Virus record (IMG/VR): IMGVR_UViG_3300048582_000118
Coordinates: 1-64,000 of that record
DNA from: a virus
Direction: 5' to 3' (one strand)
Length of the DNA: 64,000 nt
Shown: positions 42,571-55,900 of the stretch, piece after piece
How positions within the stretch are numbered: position 1 is the stretch's first letter
Layout of the letters: the number at the start of each line of letters is the position of its first letter
Position numbers and translations under genes: made by a program
The notes under the pieces: model-generated
What the model saw: only the letters and a program-made list of their open reading frames with translations
The model's database searches: none
What the model was told of the DNA's origin: nothing

Positions 42571-42599
42571 ATTATAGCGCAATCTAACACAGTTGTCAA
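42571..42599 (-). promoter_or_regulatory. Perfect sigma70 promoter
   Basis: TTGACA (42599-42594), 17 bases, TATAAT (42576-42571) on the minus strand: both hexamers at full consensus with ideal spacing. It drives only the 74-aa gene before the terminator at 42239. Confidence 0.92.
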
Positions 42600-42659
42600 C
42601 CGCTGTTTGCAGCGTTCTTTTAAAAATTTTCAAGCTAAATTAACCCCATTTTTTTAGAT

Positions 42660-42667
42660 GATAAATA
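42660..42667 (+). promoter_or_regulatory. Late promoter box (GATAAATA), gp25-gp6-wedge
   Basis: GATAAATA 29 bases before gp25, diverging from the sigma70 promoter of the 74-aa gene. Confidence 0.7.
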
Positions 42668-42695
42668 AGTTAAACTGTAAAAGGATGGATAAGAA

Positions 42696-43097
42696 ATGGC
42701 TATTATTACAAAAGAAGACATTGTTGCGCTTCCTATCTATAAGGGATTTTCTACATTCCAGCGCCTTGCGCCTCCATTTACACTCACTAACGTAGAACTG
42801 GTTAAGCAAGATTTACTGAACACGTTTCATACACCGATCGGCAGTAGAGTGATGCTACCTTTGTTCGGAAGCAACATACCGCAATACATGTTTGAACCGT
42901 TTGATGAAGCGACCAGGCAGGCAATTATTAACGATGCAATAAACGTAGTGAAAAGCGAGCCGCGAGTATCGTTGCAAGATATAGATGTGGCAGATTTCCA
43001 GTACGGTCTCAGAATAGAACTAATTTTAATGTTCCTTCCGGGTAATTTAATTGACACGCTATATGTAAATTACATTAGAGAAGAAACCCAAAACTAA
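42696..43097 (+). CDS. gp25: Baseplate wedge protein gp25-like
   Basis: A 133-residue member of the gp25/GPW lysozyme-like wedge family that staples the sheath to the baseplate. The core VKQDLLNTFHTPIGSRVMLP followed by LFGSNIPQYMFEPFDEATRQ is diagnostic. T4 gp25 is 132 residues. AAGGATGG precedes the ATG. It is followed after ten bases by gp6, as in many contractile systems. Confidence 0.93.
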   Translation: MAIITKEDIVALPIYKGFSTFQRLAPPFTLTNVELVKQDLLNTFHTPIGSRVMLPLFGSNIPQYMFEPFDEATRQAIINDAINVVKSEPRVSLQDIDVADFQYGLRIELILMFLPGNLIDTLYVNYIREETQN

Positions 43098-43107
43098 AGG
43101 AATTACC

Positions 43108-46100
43108 ATGAGTCAAGTTGTTAGACAAAGCAAGCTGTTCGCAGCAGAAGATTTCACAAAGGTATACAAATCATTTCAGAATATTGATTTCACTGCATAT
43201 GATTTTGATACTATTAGGAATGCATTAGTACAATATATTCGTGTGCAGTTCCCCGAAGACTTTAATGACTATATTGAGAGTTCCGAGTTTATTGCAATTA
43301 TTGAATTATTAGCGTATTTAGGGACTAGCCTTGCATTTAGGGTTGATCTAAACTCCCGCGAGAACATAATGGACACGGCAGAGCGCCGTGAGAGTATTAT
43401 TCGTCTTGCTCGGTTAATCAATTACCAACCTAAGCGAAACATTGCAGCATCTGGCTTGTTTAAAGTTAATTCACTGTCGACTACACAACCTCTTACGGAT
43501 TCAGTAGGCAATTCTATTGCTAATGTTAACGTGTTCTGGGGTGACCCTAACAATCCGGACTGGTTTGATCAGTTTGTTACTATCCTTAATGCATCATTGC
43601 AAACTACTAATCCATTCGGCAGACCGTCTAAGTCGGGCACAGTAGGTAATATACCGACTGATTTGTATGCATTAAATAATGTGCTTCGATTGAACGTAAC
43701 TCAGCCTATTACAATAAGCGTAAATGGCGAACAGCTAGCATTCGATGTTTGTAACCCTAACTTCGAAGATCAAGGTGCATTCTTCGAGAGACAGCCTGAT
43801 CCAACGGAATCGTTTAATCTTATATATAGGAATGACGGCCAAGGAGTTTCGTCTAATAATACCGGTTTCTTCTTATTCTTTAAACAAGGTAAGCTAGAAA
43901 GCAACGACTTTAGATATGACTTCCCTGAGCCGAGTCGATTGCAACCATTGCCTAAGACTAATGTTAACCAAACCGATGTATATGTTCAAGAGATTGATCA
44001 AAACGGTACAGTTTTACAAAAATGGACTAAGGTTCCGTCCGTTAACGGTACAAACGTGATTTATAACTCCATTGCGTTTCAAGAAAGGAATATATACGAA
44101 GTAATATCGGAAGTCAGCGATAAAGTTACTATAAAATTCCCCGATGGTAACTTTGGGAATGTGCCTACAAACATTATGAGATTCTGGACACGTTCTAGCA
44201 TCGGCCGTAACGTAATTATACGCCCGGAAGATGCACAGTCGATACAGATTACAATGCCTTATGTAGGTGTGGATAATCAACGCTATAGCTTAACAATCAC
44301 ATTTTCGCTAGAATACACTGTTGCAAATGGTTCTTCTGCAGAGAGCAATGAACAAATTAAAGATCGTGCTCCTCAGACTTTTTATACACAAGAGCGAATG
44401 ATTAACAACGAGGACTATAACGTATTCCCGTTACTTTACGGCAGCGAAATTGTAAAATTAAAGTCTGTTAACAGGACTTATTCGGGTAACAGTCGTTACA
44501 TAAATGTAAATGATCCAACTGGGTTCCACCAAGATTTGGTAATCATAGGCGAAGACGGTGCTATATTCAACGAGAACGAAGAACAAAGAGAAGTACGAGA
44601 AATCGATAAGAACGTAATCGGATTATTGTCTGACGTCGTGTTAGAAGAATTACAGAATTTTATGTTAAATCAACGACTACGTAATTTCTTCTATAATAAT
44701 TACATGGCATCGTTTGCCGAACAATTCTCTTATGTGCCGCCGGAAGGCAGCGCAGATGCGCCTATTCCCTTTACTTATTTTGATTTTACTACAGAGACCT
44801 ATTGGAAAACTGCCCCTGATAAATTTAAGAATGACACGGGATTCTTGATTAAAGACTTAGACACCACGATACCGAATTGGCCGTACGGTCCGGCAAGTGG
44901 CTCTAACTACAGTAACATTTTTTCGACAGTAGGTGTTCCGTATAAATTTGTTGTACCAGGCGCAATATTAACACTATCTGTAGAAAATTCCAGTGGTGAA
45001 GAAATTAACACCGTGTCCTCATCTGTTACTTCTGTCTCGAACAATGGAATGGCGTATGACACTGCTATCACATTAGTCGGCCCGATAGAATTAGGCTCAG
45101 AAGTAAATGACCTATTGCCTGCAAAAAATATTATTCCTAATTTCAGATCTATGTTTAATGCAAACGACCCGATGCAAGATATAATAGACCGAATTAACGC
45201 CACTGGTAGCTTCGGTCTAGGCTACGACGTGATCAACGATCTATGGTATGTGCTAGACGTATACGATACTGCAAACGAATTCGGTTTACAAAGAATAGGA
45301 ATACCCGATAATCCGACAACTAACGACCAGTTAAGTACGACTTACGCACCTAGCTGGTTAGTCACTGTAAACGTCACTAAAAATAGTTACGAATTTGTTT
45401 CTAGAGGGACTGCAACTATATTTCAGTCACTTAGGCAAATTAGATTTTACTGGGACCCCGAATACAAAGTGTATGACTCTAAAACAGGGGAATCGTTGTA
45501 CGATCAGATTATAGTTCTTGCCGACATTAATAATTCCTCCGAAGTAGAAACATGCGTTTGTGACGGCACCACAGTCACTCGCCCGGTACCTCTTAAAAAC
45601 TCCATAATATGGAATCCAGTGGGCATGTTCACGCAAGACGATGGTTTTAGGGATCCGTCTAAAATAGAAATCATGCCTGCAGATCTAAACGGCGATGGAT
45701 TGCCGGATTATCCGATGAGTTTTTTCATGCTTGCTAACCCAAAGGCAGAAGTAGTAATAGAAACCTATACCGACTTCGACGGCTACGAAAAAACAAGACC
45801 GTGGGTGTCTGCATGGAACACAACGCTGCTAAATATGACAAACACTGATCAGCTTACCTTAGTGATCCCCACCGCCGGGTCTACAATCGGTACTACCGCA
45901 ACTGCTAACGAGATCGGGTTTAGGATAACAGAAGGAACTAGCAACACTTTTGTCCCGTTAAGTTCGGCTGACTTGTTTATGTCGATGTATGTACCGACCG
46001 GTGGTGGAAAAACTGTTCCAGAAAGAATAGCAGAATTACTAACCACTAGCATCAATGATCCGGCTACATTCGAAAATGCAAAAAGATTTGTAACAATTAT

Positions 46101-46902
46101 GCAAGACGGCAAGACAGTGCGCAACGGAGTTGTCGGCACAAACATCTCCGATCAGAATTATTATAATTTTAGAGTTGTAAGAACCGATGTCGAGACTTAT
46201 GTCGAGACTGTAGTCGACAATAAGTACTTCGGATATCCAGGTATATCTTTAGAACAGAATTCTTTAGTTCCGCCAAACGAAGTGAAAGGGCTAACAATCA
46301 AATGGAAACATTATGCGCCTGCAGATCAGCGAATCGATCCTAGTGCATCTAATATCATCGATATGGTTGTTTTAACTGACGCTTATTACAGAGATGTTTT
46401 GTTGTGGAAAAACGAAAATAAGCCTGCATCAGAATTTCCTAAAGCACCGACTACAGAAGAATTGCGTATACAATTCGGCGAGTTAAATGAATTCAAGAGT
46501 ATCTCAGATGCGTTAGTATTTAATTCAGGTAGTTTCAGGGTACTGTTTGGCAGAAATGCTATTCCGGAGTTGCAAGCTACTTTTAAAGCAATTAAGCTAC
46601 CGTCCTCGACAATCAGCGATAACGAATTAAAAACTCGAATCGTACAAGCAATTGACGTGTTCTTTGAAATAAGAAATTGGGACTTTGGTGAAAAATTTTA
46701 TTACACAGAATTGGCTGCATACATTCATTCTACACTGTCTCAGTCGTTAAGTTCTGTGGTAATTGTTCCTAAGAAGGAAGAAGCCCAGTTCGGTGACTTA
46801 TTTGAAATTGTTGCAGGATCAACTGAGTTATTCTTATCTACTGCAACAGTGGCTGATGTAGAACTTGTTACTAATTATACAGAAACTAATTTGAGAGTAT
46901 AA
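43108..46902 (+). CDS. gp6: Baseplate wedge protein gp6-like, enlarged (1264 aa)
   Basis: gp6 forms the iris ring of the baseplate (baseplate J fold). The N-terminal 150 residues are unmistakable: IRNALVQYIRVQFPEDFNDY, IESSEFIAIIELLAYLGTSL, NSRENIMDTAERRESIIRLA and NYQPKRNIAASGLFKV. The central DRAPQTFYTQERMINNEDYN and VFPLLYG stretch (about 425-450) and the C-terminal FFEIRNWDFGEKFYYTELAA (about 1195) are also family features. T4 gp6 is 660 residues; here about 500-600 residues are inserted between the ring core and the C-terminal part, including an RNDGQG and a DLNGDGLPDYP calcium-type loop (about 855). Contacts with the very large next protein are likely. Confidence 0.92.
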   Translation: MSQVVRQSKLFAAEDFTKVYKSFQNIDFTAYDFDTIRNALVQYIRVQFPEDFNDYIESSEFIAIIELLAYLGTSLAFRVDLNSRENIMDTAERRESIIRLARLINYQPKRNIAASGLFKVNSLSTTQPLTDSVGNSIANVNVFWGDPNNPDWFDQFVTILNASLQTTNPFGRPSKSGTVGNIPTDLYALNNVLRLNVTQPITISVNGEQLAFDVCNPNFEDQGAFFERQPDPTESFNLIYRNDGQGVSSNNTGFFLFFKQGKLESNDFRYDFPEPSRLQPLPKTNVNQTDVYVQEIDQNGTVLQKWTKVPSVNGTNVIYNSIAFQERNIYEVISEVSDKVTIKFPDGNFGNVPTNIMRFWTRSSIGRNVIIRPEDAQSIQITMPYVGVDNQRYSLTITFSLEYTVANGSSAESNEQIKDRAPQTFYTQERMINNEDYNVFPLLYGSEIVKLKSVNRTYSGNSRYINVNDPTGFHQDLVIIGEDGAIFNENEEQREVREIDKNVIGLLSDVVLEELQNFMLNQRLRNFFYNNYMASFAEQFSYVPPEGSADAPIPFTYFDFTTETYWKTAPDKFKNDTGFLIKDLDTTIPNWPYGPASGSNYSNIFSTVGVPYKFVVPGAILTLSVENSSGEEINTVSSSVTSVSNNGMAYDTAITLVGPIELGSEVNDLLPAKNIIPNFRSMFNANDPMQDIIDRINATGSFGLGYDVINDLWYVLDVYDTANEFGLQRIGIPDNPTTNDQLSTTYAPSWLVTVNVTKNSYEFVSRGTATIFQSLRQIRFYWDPEYKVYDSKTGESLYDQIIVLADINNSSEVETCVCDGTTVTRPVPLKNSIIWNPVGMFTQDDGFRDPSKIEIMPADLNGDGLPDYPMSFFMLANPKAEVVIETYTDFDGYEKTRPWVSAWNTTLLNMTNTDQLTLVIPTAGSTIGTTATANEIGFRITEGTSNTFVPLSSADLFMSMYVPTGGGKTVPERIAELLTTSINDPATFENAKRFVTIMQDGKTVRNGVVGTNISDQNYYNFRVVRTDVETYVETVVDNKYFGYPGISLEQNSLVPPNEVKGLTIKWKHYAPADQRIDPSASNIIDMVVLTDAYYRDVLLWKNENKPASEFPKAPTTEELRIQFGELNEFKSISDALVFNSGSFRVLFGRNAIPELQATFKAIKLPSSTISDNELKTRIVQAIDVFFEIRNWDFGEKFYYTELAAYIHSTLSQSLSSVVIVPKKEEAQFGDLFEIVAGSTELFLSTATVADVELVTNYTETNLRV

Positions 46903-46905
46903 CAC

Positions 46906-49900
46906 ATGGCAAATAAGACAGATACAATTAAACAGCTACCGGCGATTTTTCAAACAGTCGTCGAACGTAAATTCTTTGATTCTACATTCGATCAAGTATT
47001 CTCTAAGAAAGATTCCGAAAGATTAACTGGGTATATCGGTCGTCGTATCGGCGGATCTTACAATCCTAACGATGATTTTTATTTACCAGAGCCTACTAAG
47101 GACCGCACCTGGTATCAGTTAGAACCGATGTCGTCGGTACTTAATGTCGATACTCTGGCTCGTACTAATCAATTCTTTTACGATGATCTCATTAACACTA
47201 TACAATTCTACGGCGGAAACGTCGAAAATCACGACAGGCTGTTTAACTCGTTCTACTACTGCTATTCTCCACCTATAGATGCTGACAAGTATGTAAACTA
47301 TCAGAACTATTTCTGGTTACCAGATCGACTACCTATTATTAGTGTATATAACGTCGATGACACAGCAGTTGAAACTGAAATTTTAGGCAATGCCCAGTAT
47401 ATTGCGCCGAATGGGTTTAAATTTATTAACTCCATTATTGTTAATTTCCCCGATTCAGTGTCGTATCGAGATCCGTACACAGTGATAAACGTGGGACGTT
47501 CGATTAATTTTATCCCCGATTATCCAGAAATACTTACAGTAAAGAAGTATAATCTGTTGCCGTGGGACAGCAAAGTATCGGTAGCCGGCACAACTGTTAA
47601 TAATAATGCATGGGGTATGCTGCCGTGGGATGCAATTGATTCGACTACAACTACACCGGATTATATTACAATGGAAATGGGGTCCATAGATAGGAATGCC
47701 TGGTCTAGGACTAACAAGTGGTATCACATTGATACAATAAATGAAGTTGTGTTAGCGACCGGTACTTCTTTTCCGAATAATGCGGTAAGAGCTCAACGGC
47801 CTATCTTGGAATTTTTTAAAAGCATAGAACTATACGGCTCTGGTAGCAACTTTGTAGCAGATGTGAATTACTTCTTAGCTAGCGGTACCCCATCGGAATT
47901 TGAGTGTAATCCTTTAGTGGAAAATTTTAATACTATAACATTTAACGATGTACAAGGCACCCCTTTATCTGTAGTGAAACTCATTCCGTCGCTTTCTACA
48001 ATTTCTGCAGGAGAAACGCTAGTGTTCCCGTGCGATAGTTCGGGAGCATATCTGCTGAATGCAGAGTGGGCAGCCGGCATTAACAATAAATGGGATACAT
48101 TAAACTGGGATTCTTCAGTTATTTTAGACGAAAACGGCGACCCTGTTCCGGTTAAGAACTTTGTTTGGCAAGTAGTTATACGAAAAGATTCGTACGGAGT
48201 AGATACCGTCGTATTAGTTCCTTACATTAGTCAAGCTAACGTAACCAGAGCTTCGTCCCCTGCTGTGGCAGAAATGAAAGACGGCGACATTATACTAATT
48301 GTTTCGGGTAGAACAAGATTCGAAGATCCGGTTGCCGGGCATTACGGAGAAACGTATTACTTTAGCAACGGACTATGGAGACTCGCTGCTAACCAAAAAA
48401 CCGGAAATAATCAACCGCTGAAATTTAATTTATACGACATTGAACACAACAGCTTAGACTCGCCTACCTACCCAGATAGTAACTTTCGTGGAAGTGAAAT
48501 ATTTTCCTATAAAGTAGACGACGAGCCCAATGCAGTTGTAGATCCTGTGTTAGGTTTTCCTATCGTATATAAATCCTTAGGACAAACATCTGACATTATG
48601 TTTGAAAATGATTTACAGGTAGATAGATATGAGTACGTAATAGACTCTTCCATTTATCCCATTATCGGCTACTACTACTACAAAAAAATAACCGGAACCG
48701 ACGAAGACATATACGAAAATTCGTGGTACTCCGTTGCTAACTTTAGTAAGCAAGATGTAATAGAACACTATGTAGTCATAGATGAAACAGACGATGAATT
48801 TATTCTAAGTGTCGCCCCGTATGAACAATCTATCGACAATTTAATTGTTAAGGTTGACGGCGTGCCCACCGATAAGTTCACATACGCTCTTAAAAATGGT
48901 AACCCTGTTATAAAAATTACACAAAAGGTTAAAAAAGATCAAGCCATTGAAATAGCTATCTACACATATGATTACTTAACCAGGACAGACACCGGATATT
49001 TTGAAATACCTCAACAGCTCGAAGCTAATCCAGTTAACGCAGAAGTAAAAGAACAGAGCTTCGGGGAATTCAGCATACACTTCGGTACTATCATGGAAAA
49101 TCAGATAGGGTTCGAGGGAAGTCCACTCGGGTATAATAACTATAGGAATACTGCAAGAGATCCGTCCCTAGGTACAAAGATCTTACAAAACGAATCTTCA
49201 TTACTAAAATCAATGTTCGTATCCGGCAACGATGATCTAAACGCAATACGTGCCATTCGTTTCGCCGGTAACGACTACGTAAATTACAGAGCAAAATTTT
49301 TAAAAATTGCTACTCAATTGTGGAACAGAGGTTTTAAACCCTTTATACAACAAGGCGATTTAGAACCAGATCTATGGTTAGAAGAAATTTTAAAAGTTAT
49401 TACAGTATCTAGGGAGTTTTCTTCCGCATTTGCATACTCCTACATGCTTGCTCGTTCAGACGTTTTTAGTGCGGCCGAAATCGTGAATACGTCAGCTAAT
49501 GAGGTGTACACTCCGTTACCGGTCGACCTAACCGATCCTCGCAACGCAATGTACTTATATCACGTGACTGATGCCTTCAATAATAACATTTACTCTAATA
49601 GTCAACTATTAGTTGTGAACGTTGATTACGACATTGTTGATTACACTACCGGTGCGTTTGTGTTTAAACCTGCAGGTCAGGTTCAGATAGGCGACAAAAT
49701 TGCAATTCGTGTGTATAACGATAGTATTCCTGCTTACTTACCTGCTACTCCTACTAAACTAGGTACCACAACTGCGCAAATACCCGCAATAGTGCTAGAT
49801 GCTTCGTATGCTACACCAGTATTGATGATTGTAGGTCACGACGGATCTCGTACACCGGTATTCGGCACATACGATACTGCGGCATCGGTATTACGGCAAA

Positions 49901-52900
49901 GGCTCGTTTCGTTATACGAGGACGTTACGCAAGTTGATATACGCGACGTGATGTTACTCGAATTAGAACGAAGAATATATAACGGACTTAATCCGAGATT
50001 TACAGTAGATAGCGATGTGCTGTTAAGAATCGTAGATATCCGTCCAGGCGCATTTAGACAAACGTACAATCCGGGTATTTGTAAATTCGAACCCACAGCT
50101 CGCAATAGATATACTCGTAAAGAGTACTACAACATCACCGAATCTTATTTTGCAAAATGGACTGCTGAAAACAAAGCAGACTATCGCCAAAATGAATTCT
50201 TTGATCCGGCAGACTGGAGAACGTGGAATTATAGCAGTCAAACCGACAACGTGCTTTTTATAGGTAACAAATTGCCAGGACACTGGAAAGGTGCGTTCCG
50301 TCAATATTACGACACTGTCTATCCTGCTACTGCACCATGGCAGATGCTAGGTTACGATATTAAACCAGTATGGTGGGAAGAAGAATATGGTCCTTATCCA
50401 TGGGTAGCTACTAACAAGATGTGGGCAGATTTAGAAGCTGGCATCCCTGCTAGAGGAGATATTAAGGCAGGACAAGCACGATATTCTCGCCCAGGTTTGT
50501 CACAAGTACTACCGGTGTATGCAGATGGATTACCGAAGCCTCTTCCGGAGATATTCGGTATCACTGCGACTGCATGGCAAGGTATGGCTGACGACTGGGT
50601 ATACGGGGACGGTTCTCCAGTAGAGCAAGCGTGGTACGATTCGCCGGAATATAAATTCTCTGAGCTAGAATTCTTTTACCTGATGCGCCCTGCTGAGTTC
50701 GGCGAAAAGTTCTGGAATCCAGGGCAAGTTCGTTACTTCGGATATCAGCTTCTAGACGAAGTAACAAAAGAGCGTCAAAAGAATTCTACACTTGTAGTAC
50801 ACGGCGAAGTTGTTGACAATGAGGTTACGTACAAGTCGGGATATCAGCAATATATCACTGATTATTTGCTGTTTTTGGGCAAAGATATCACAGTAGATTT
50901 CGGTGACAAAGTAAGACGCCTTGACGTTCAGTTAGGGCATAAAATGGCGTCTTTTACTGATAAAGATACAATGCGTGTTAGACTGCAAAGCGCAGGCGCA
51001 GGGACATCTTTAGGTGGCCTAATCATACCAACTGACAACTATCAGGTGAACTTATATCAAGGCGCATCTATAGCTGATTACGTGTACAGCGGAGTCATTA
51101 TTAGGGCAAGGGCAAACGGCGGGTTTAGTGTCTACGGGTATGATTTGTTAAGTCAGTCGTTTAAAATGCTTCCGCCAATTACAAACGGAAAACAACAGCG
51201 TGTTAACTCTGGTGGCACACCTGCACCTTTTACTGATTTTGAATTTAACCGAGCATATAAAGCCGGTGACATAGTAAGATATAACACTAGATTTTATTCT
51301 TCTAAGAAAGATCAAATAGCGACCATATTTAATTCTAAGGATTGGTATAAACTAGCGGCACTGCCTCAAACCGGTGGACAAACCGTAATATGGTACCAAG
51401 AGAGGGCAGCCGACGTTGCTATCATACCTTACGGAACAACATTCCACAACGTGCAAGACGTATATGACTTTTTAATAGGATATGGTCAGTGGCTAGAATC
51501 AATGGGCTGGGTATACGACTCAATTAACGAGCTTAATCAAGTGTTAGATTGGAAAAACTCGGCCGATCAATTCCTATTCTGGGTATCTAGTAACTGGGCG
51601 CCAGACGAATCTTTGTTTGTTAGTCCAGGCTCGGAAGCACCTACATTACGTGTCAAGGAAGGTTATCCCGACTCAGTTGAAAAAATGTCCAACGGGGTGT
51701 ACAGCATACTAAACAAGTTTGGTGTAGCAATACAACCAGCAGATACAGTGGTCAATCGCGAAGATAAATTTATACAAGTTATCCCTAAAACACCGGGCGA
51801 AGGAATCTATTATTTACGCATAAGTGCAAAAGAGACAGAACACATACTAACTTTTGATAACACAACTAGCTTCAACGATATCGTATACGATCCTTTATTG
51901 AATGTTAGGCAAGAAAGGCTAGAATTTACCGGTACCAGAACATTAGGCTGGTTCGGAAAAATGGAGGCCGGTGGTTACTTAGTTAGGAATAGTAGACTAG
52001 TGCAAAACTTTGATAACATTGTCGAAAGCATCCGTTACTACTATGACTCAGATAAGCCACTTGACAATCCTGAGATTGACGCAGGTGCTAGACATTTAAT
52101 CGGATACGTAAACAGAGAATTCTTAGATCAATTAGATGTATCCGATGATGTACAATTTAATTTCTATCAAGGATTCATTAGGCAAAAAGGTACAGCTAAT
52201 GCCATTACTAAGTTGCTTCGCTCCGACGAAATTCAAGATAAAGACGAAATTAGCTTCTTTGAAGAATGGGCTATCAAGATGGGAGAATATGGTGGCACAG
52301 CTGAAAACTTGTCAGTGGAGTTTGTATCTAAATTTGACGACGTAAGAACTGATCCGCAAATCTATAGATTAGATCATAAGCATTCCGGCGAAGGCGTCAT
52401 TAAGAAGATTGTAATATTTAACGCTGAAGAACTATACAACGAACCACCAGAAATCTTAGTTTCTTTGCCTTACACTATCAATCCGCTCATATATGATCCG
52501 GAGAATCCGCCAGAGCCGACGTATAGCAATAAGATTGCAAAAGCAGTAATTGACAGGACCACTCGTAAGCTCATAAGGATAGATGTCATTGATAATAGCC
52601 ATGTGTACACTGTAGCACCGTCTGTTCTAATTGTGCCTAAGTCCAATGCAGTGACCGGGTCATCTACATTTGCAACCACTGCTAGATCGGTGACTTATGA
52701 CAACAATCTAACTAATAATGATAAAGCATACGCGGTGTTGCAAATGGACATCGTTACCGATGAACAATTAGACACTATTATAGATATTGATATAGACGAC
52801 AATGTTAATTGGATATATTATCCTCCCGAGTATTCAGTTCCTCTTACAAATAAGTCGTGGACTAGTTACGAGACTCCTAATGCGGGATATGTGCATTTAG

Positions 52901-55900
52901 ATGATGTAGATTACATTGCGTTTGACAACGACGCATTGCATGTACTATGGAAAGAAGAAATCCCGACCAACGGAGATACTGTATGGGTGGCTAAAACTTC
53001 TCAAGAAAAATGGGGAGTATACATTGTTAAGCCTGCAGACAACACGTACGGATTAGAAGCAGATGCAGATGGCGTAATATCATTTACTGTTGACTCATCA
53101 GCATTCGGCGGCGTCTCCGTATTGCAAAACACTAACATCTGGTACAACTCTTCATTTACTATACCTCCTGCAACAGTATTACCACAGACACCTTTTGTCG
53201 GTGTAAAAGGTGTAGTTAATATTAAATTACCCGATGGTAAAAATACTCTGTATGACTTTGCAGGATCACTGAACGAGACAGCAACAGCTTATGTTTATCA
53301 TTTAATAAATCAAAATGGCACTATAGTGAACCTTGATGAAGAATTTGCCGATATTGATTTATCGGCGGTCGAGTATTCGCAGTTAATTAATTTAAGATTT
53401 AAAAATCTTTCAGAAGTGCCCAATATATTAACGGGGCCTTATTTTTGGATTGATGAGGTTCCTGTAACCGCTGGCGTGCCTGCACACGGCACTAAGTGGG
53501 TAGTTTACGAAAGTAATAAAACAGTTCCTCACAGAGAGCAAATATTACTAATTGACACGCAATTGTACAATAATGCCTACTTGCGTAATAGAGCCACTGA
53601 TAACTTTATTTCGTATGCATCTATATGCGATCCTTTTAAAGACGTGATGTTAGGACAAATATCTCAGAATATTACATATAGAACATCTAACGATCCTGCA
53701 CGTTACAATAACGCTAGCAACCCGAGATTAATAAACACTAACTTGATGTTCGGTGATAAACAATTGGGCCTATTATGGTGGGATCAATCTACTATTAGGT
53801 ACTTGCAGTACGAGCAATCACCTGACCTGATAAAACTCGCCGATGATCCTGCTAAAGAAAGAACTGCGGTATTAGAATACAATCGCACAAATTGGGCTAA
53901 GCCGTTCCCAGGTTCTGTTGCAAACGTATACGAGTGGACAGAAAGTATATATCTACCGGCCGACTATAACGGCACAGGCACACCTAGGAATACCACCGAC
54001 TACGTGTCTATCATAACACAGAACAATGTTACTGGCATGCCGCAAGTAAAATACTATTACTGGGTTAATAGAGCAGAAGATATTCCTAATAATGCTAGTA
54101 GAACATTATCTGCTCGTAATGTTGCTGCATTGATAATGAATCCGGACTTTTTACTGCAACCTTGGTACGCCCCGGTACAAGAAACTGGTCACTCGACAAG
54201 TTATATATTCGGTGTAACGAACCCTACGTTAACAAATCAAAACGTTAATATTGAGATTGATTATAAATTAAGAGCAGACGCCAACGAAGTTCATATGCAA
54301 TGGCTATTACTAGACGAAGGTAATAGATTCTCTATCGTGCCCGATCAGCACTGGGATAAGATGGTAGACTCGTTAGTGGGATACACCGTAGAGTTACCTA
54401 AAAATGATTTCCCGCACGGTGTATCTGTTTCGGACAATACTGTAGTCTTGCCGGTGCCTGCGTATAATCTAAGCGAACAACAGCAACTAGGCATAGGAAT
54501 ACGCCCGCAACAAACCATGTTCCGAGATATTCGTGCTGCTAGAAAGATTATGACACAGTCCGTCAATGCTTTGATGACTACTGTTAGAATCTGGGCCGAT
54601 AGGTTTGACGGATGGGATAATAACGTAACTTCTAATCAATTCTGGGGTTATGTTGACTGGTTCCTGCCCGGTTACGATGCTGATAACACTATTGCAAAAT
54701 TGCAGGTAAACGATTACGACCAGCTGTACAAGTTAGTGAATAAAGTGCCCGATGGGCAACTAGTTAAGGTATTCCCGTTTATGCCGGATATCAACGACAA
54801 GTACGAAATACATCAATATGTTGCCGAAGTTGAAGCATTCATATTAGTCCGCAAAGAAGATGGCACCATTGCATTTAAGGACACTGTATTTTCTGAAATA
54901 TACTCTAGCACACTTAGAAGAGAGATACGAGAACTGCTAACTGCACTAAAGGAAAACGTATTTATCGGCGACTTTAAGGTATACGAAAATTTAGTATTCT
55001 TTGCAATGATGAACTATACATTTAGTGAACAAGATGGAGTAGACTGGGCGTTTAAAACTTCCTACATATCGTTTATACAAGATAATATTATACTGAAGCA
55101 AAATCCTATATTCCGTTCGGACTTGTTGACTGAATTTTTAAATTACATTCAAGAAGCTAAACCATTCCGTACAAAGGTCCGTGAAACCACTACTATCATT
55201 GCGACTGCAATTGACACTGCCGAAGGTACTGCATACGATGACGCAATGGGAGATTTTGCGTGCGTGCCGTTGCCTGTTCCGTTCCCGGATCCTGTTTATC
55301 CCGGTGAAATAGTAACAGAAACATGTACGTGGATTAACGATTCTATCACCGAAACGTTGCGCAACTTTAAATTAACTGTTGATTTTAGTCGCACAAACTG
55401 CTCCAATCCGTCGGCTGTGTGTAAGCAGCAGATAATTGATGCAGGGCCATTTGTACTAGGCTGGGACGCATTCTATAATACAGAATCGTTCTTAATGGGC
55501 TGGAATACAGTTACTCACTTGCCGGGCACAACATTTATATTCTTGTATTTCGGCTGGGACGACTCAGCATGGGACGATGTGAATTTCCCTATTAACGTCA
55601 TTAAGTATCCAGACGAAGGGGTAGTGAATACTTCGAATGTTATGATTGATGCTGAGGATTTTATATACCCATACGCTTCTCCGGAGGAGTTGGTCCCGTT
55701 AGATCCAGTAGAAAGTATTGTAATGTTATCCACATACGACAACGTAATTGAACCTGCCGATGAATCACAGGCTGCAATTGATGCAGCAGAAAGGCATAGC
55801 GTCGGTTTTAGAATAAACCTTAATCCGATGACATGGGTAGAGTATGTGAGAGTTTCCGACAAGTTCACAACAAGACTAGCAGTCGACTTAACACCGGACT

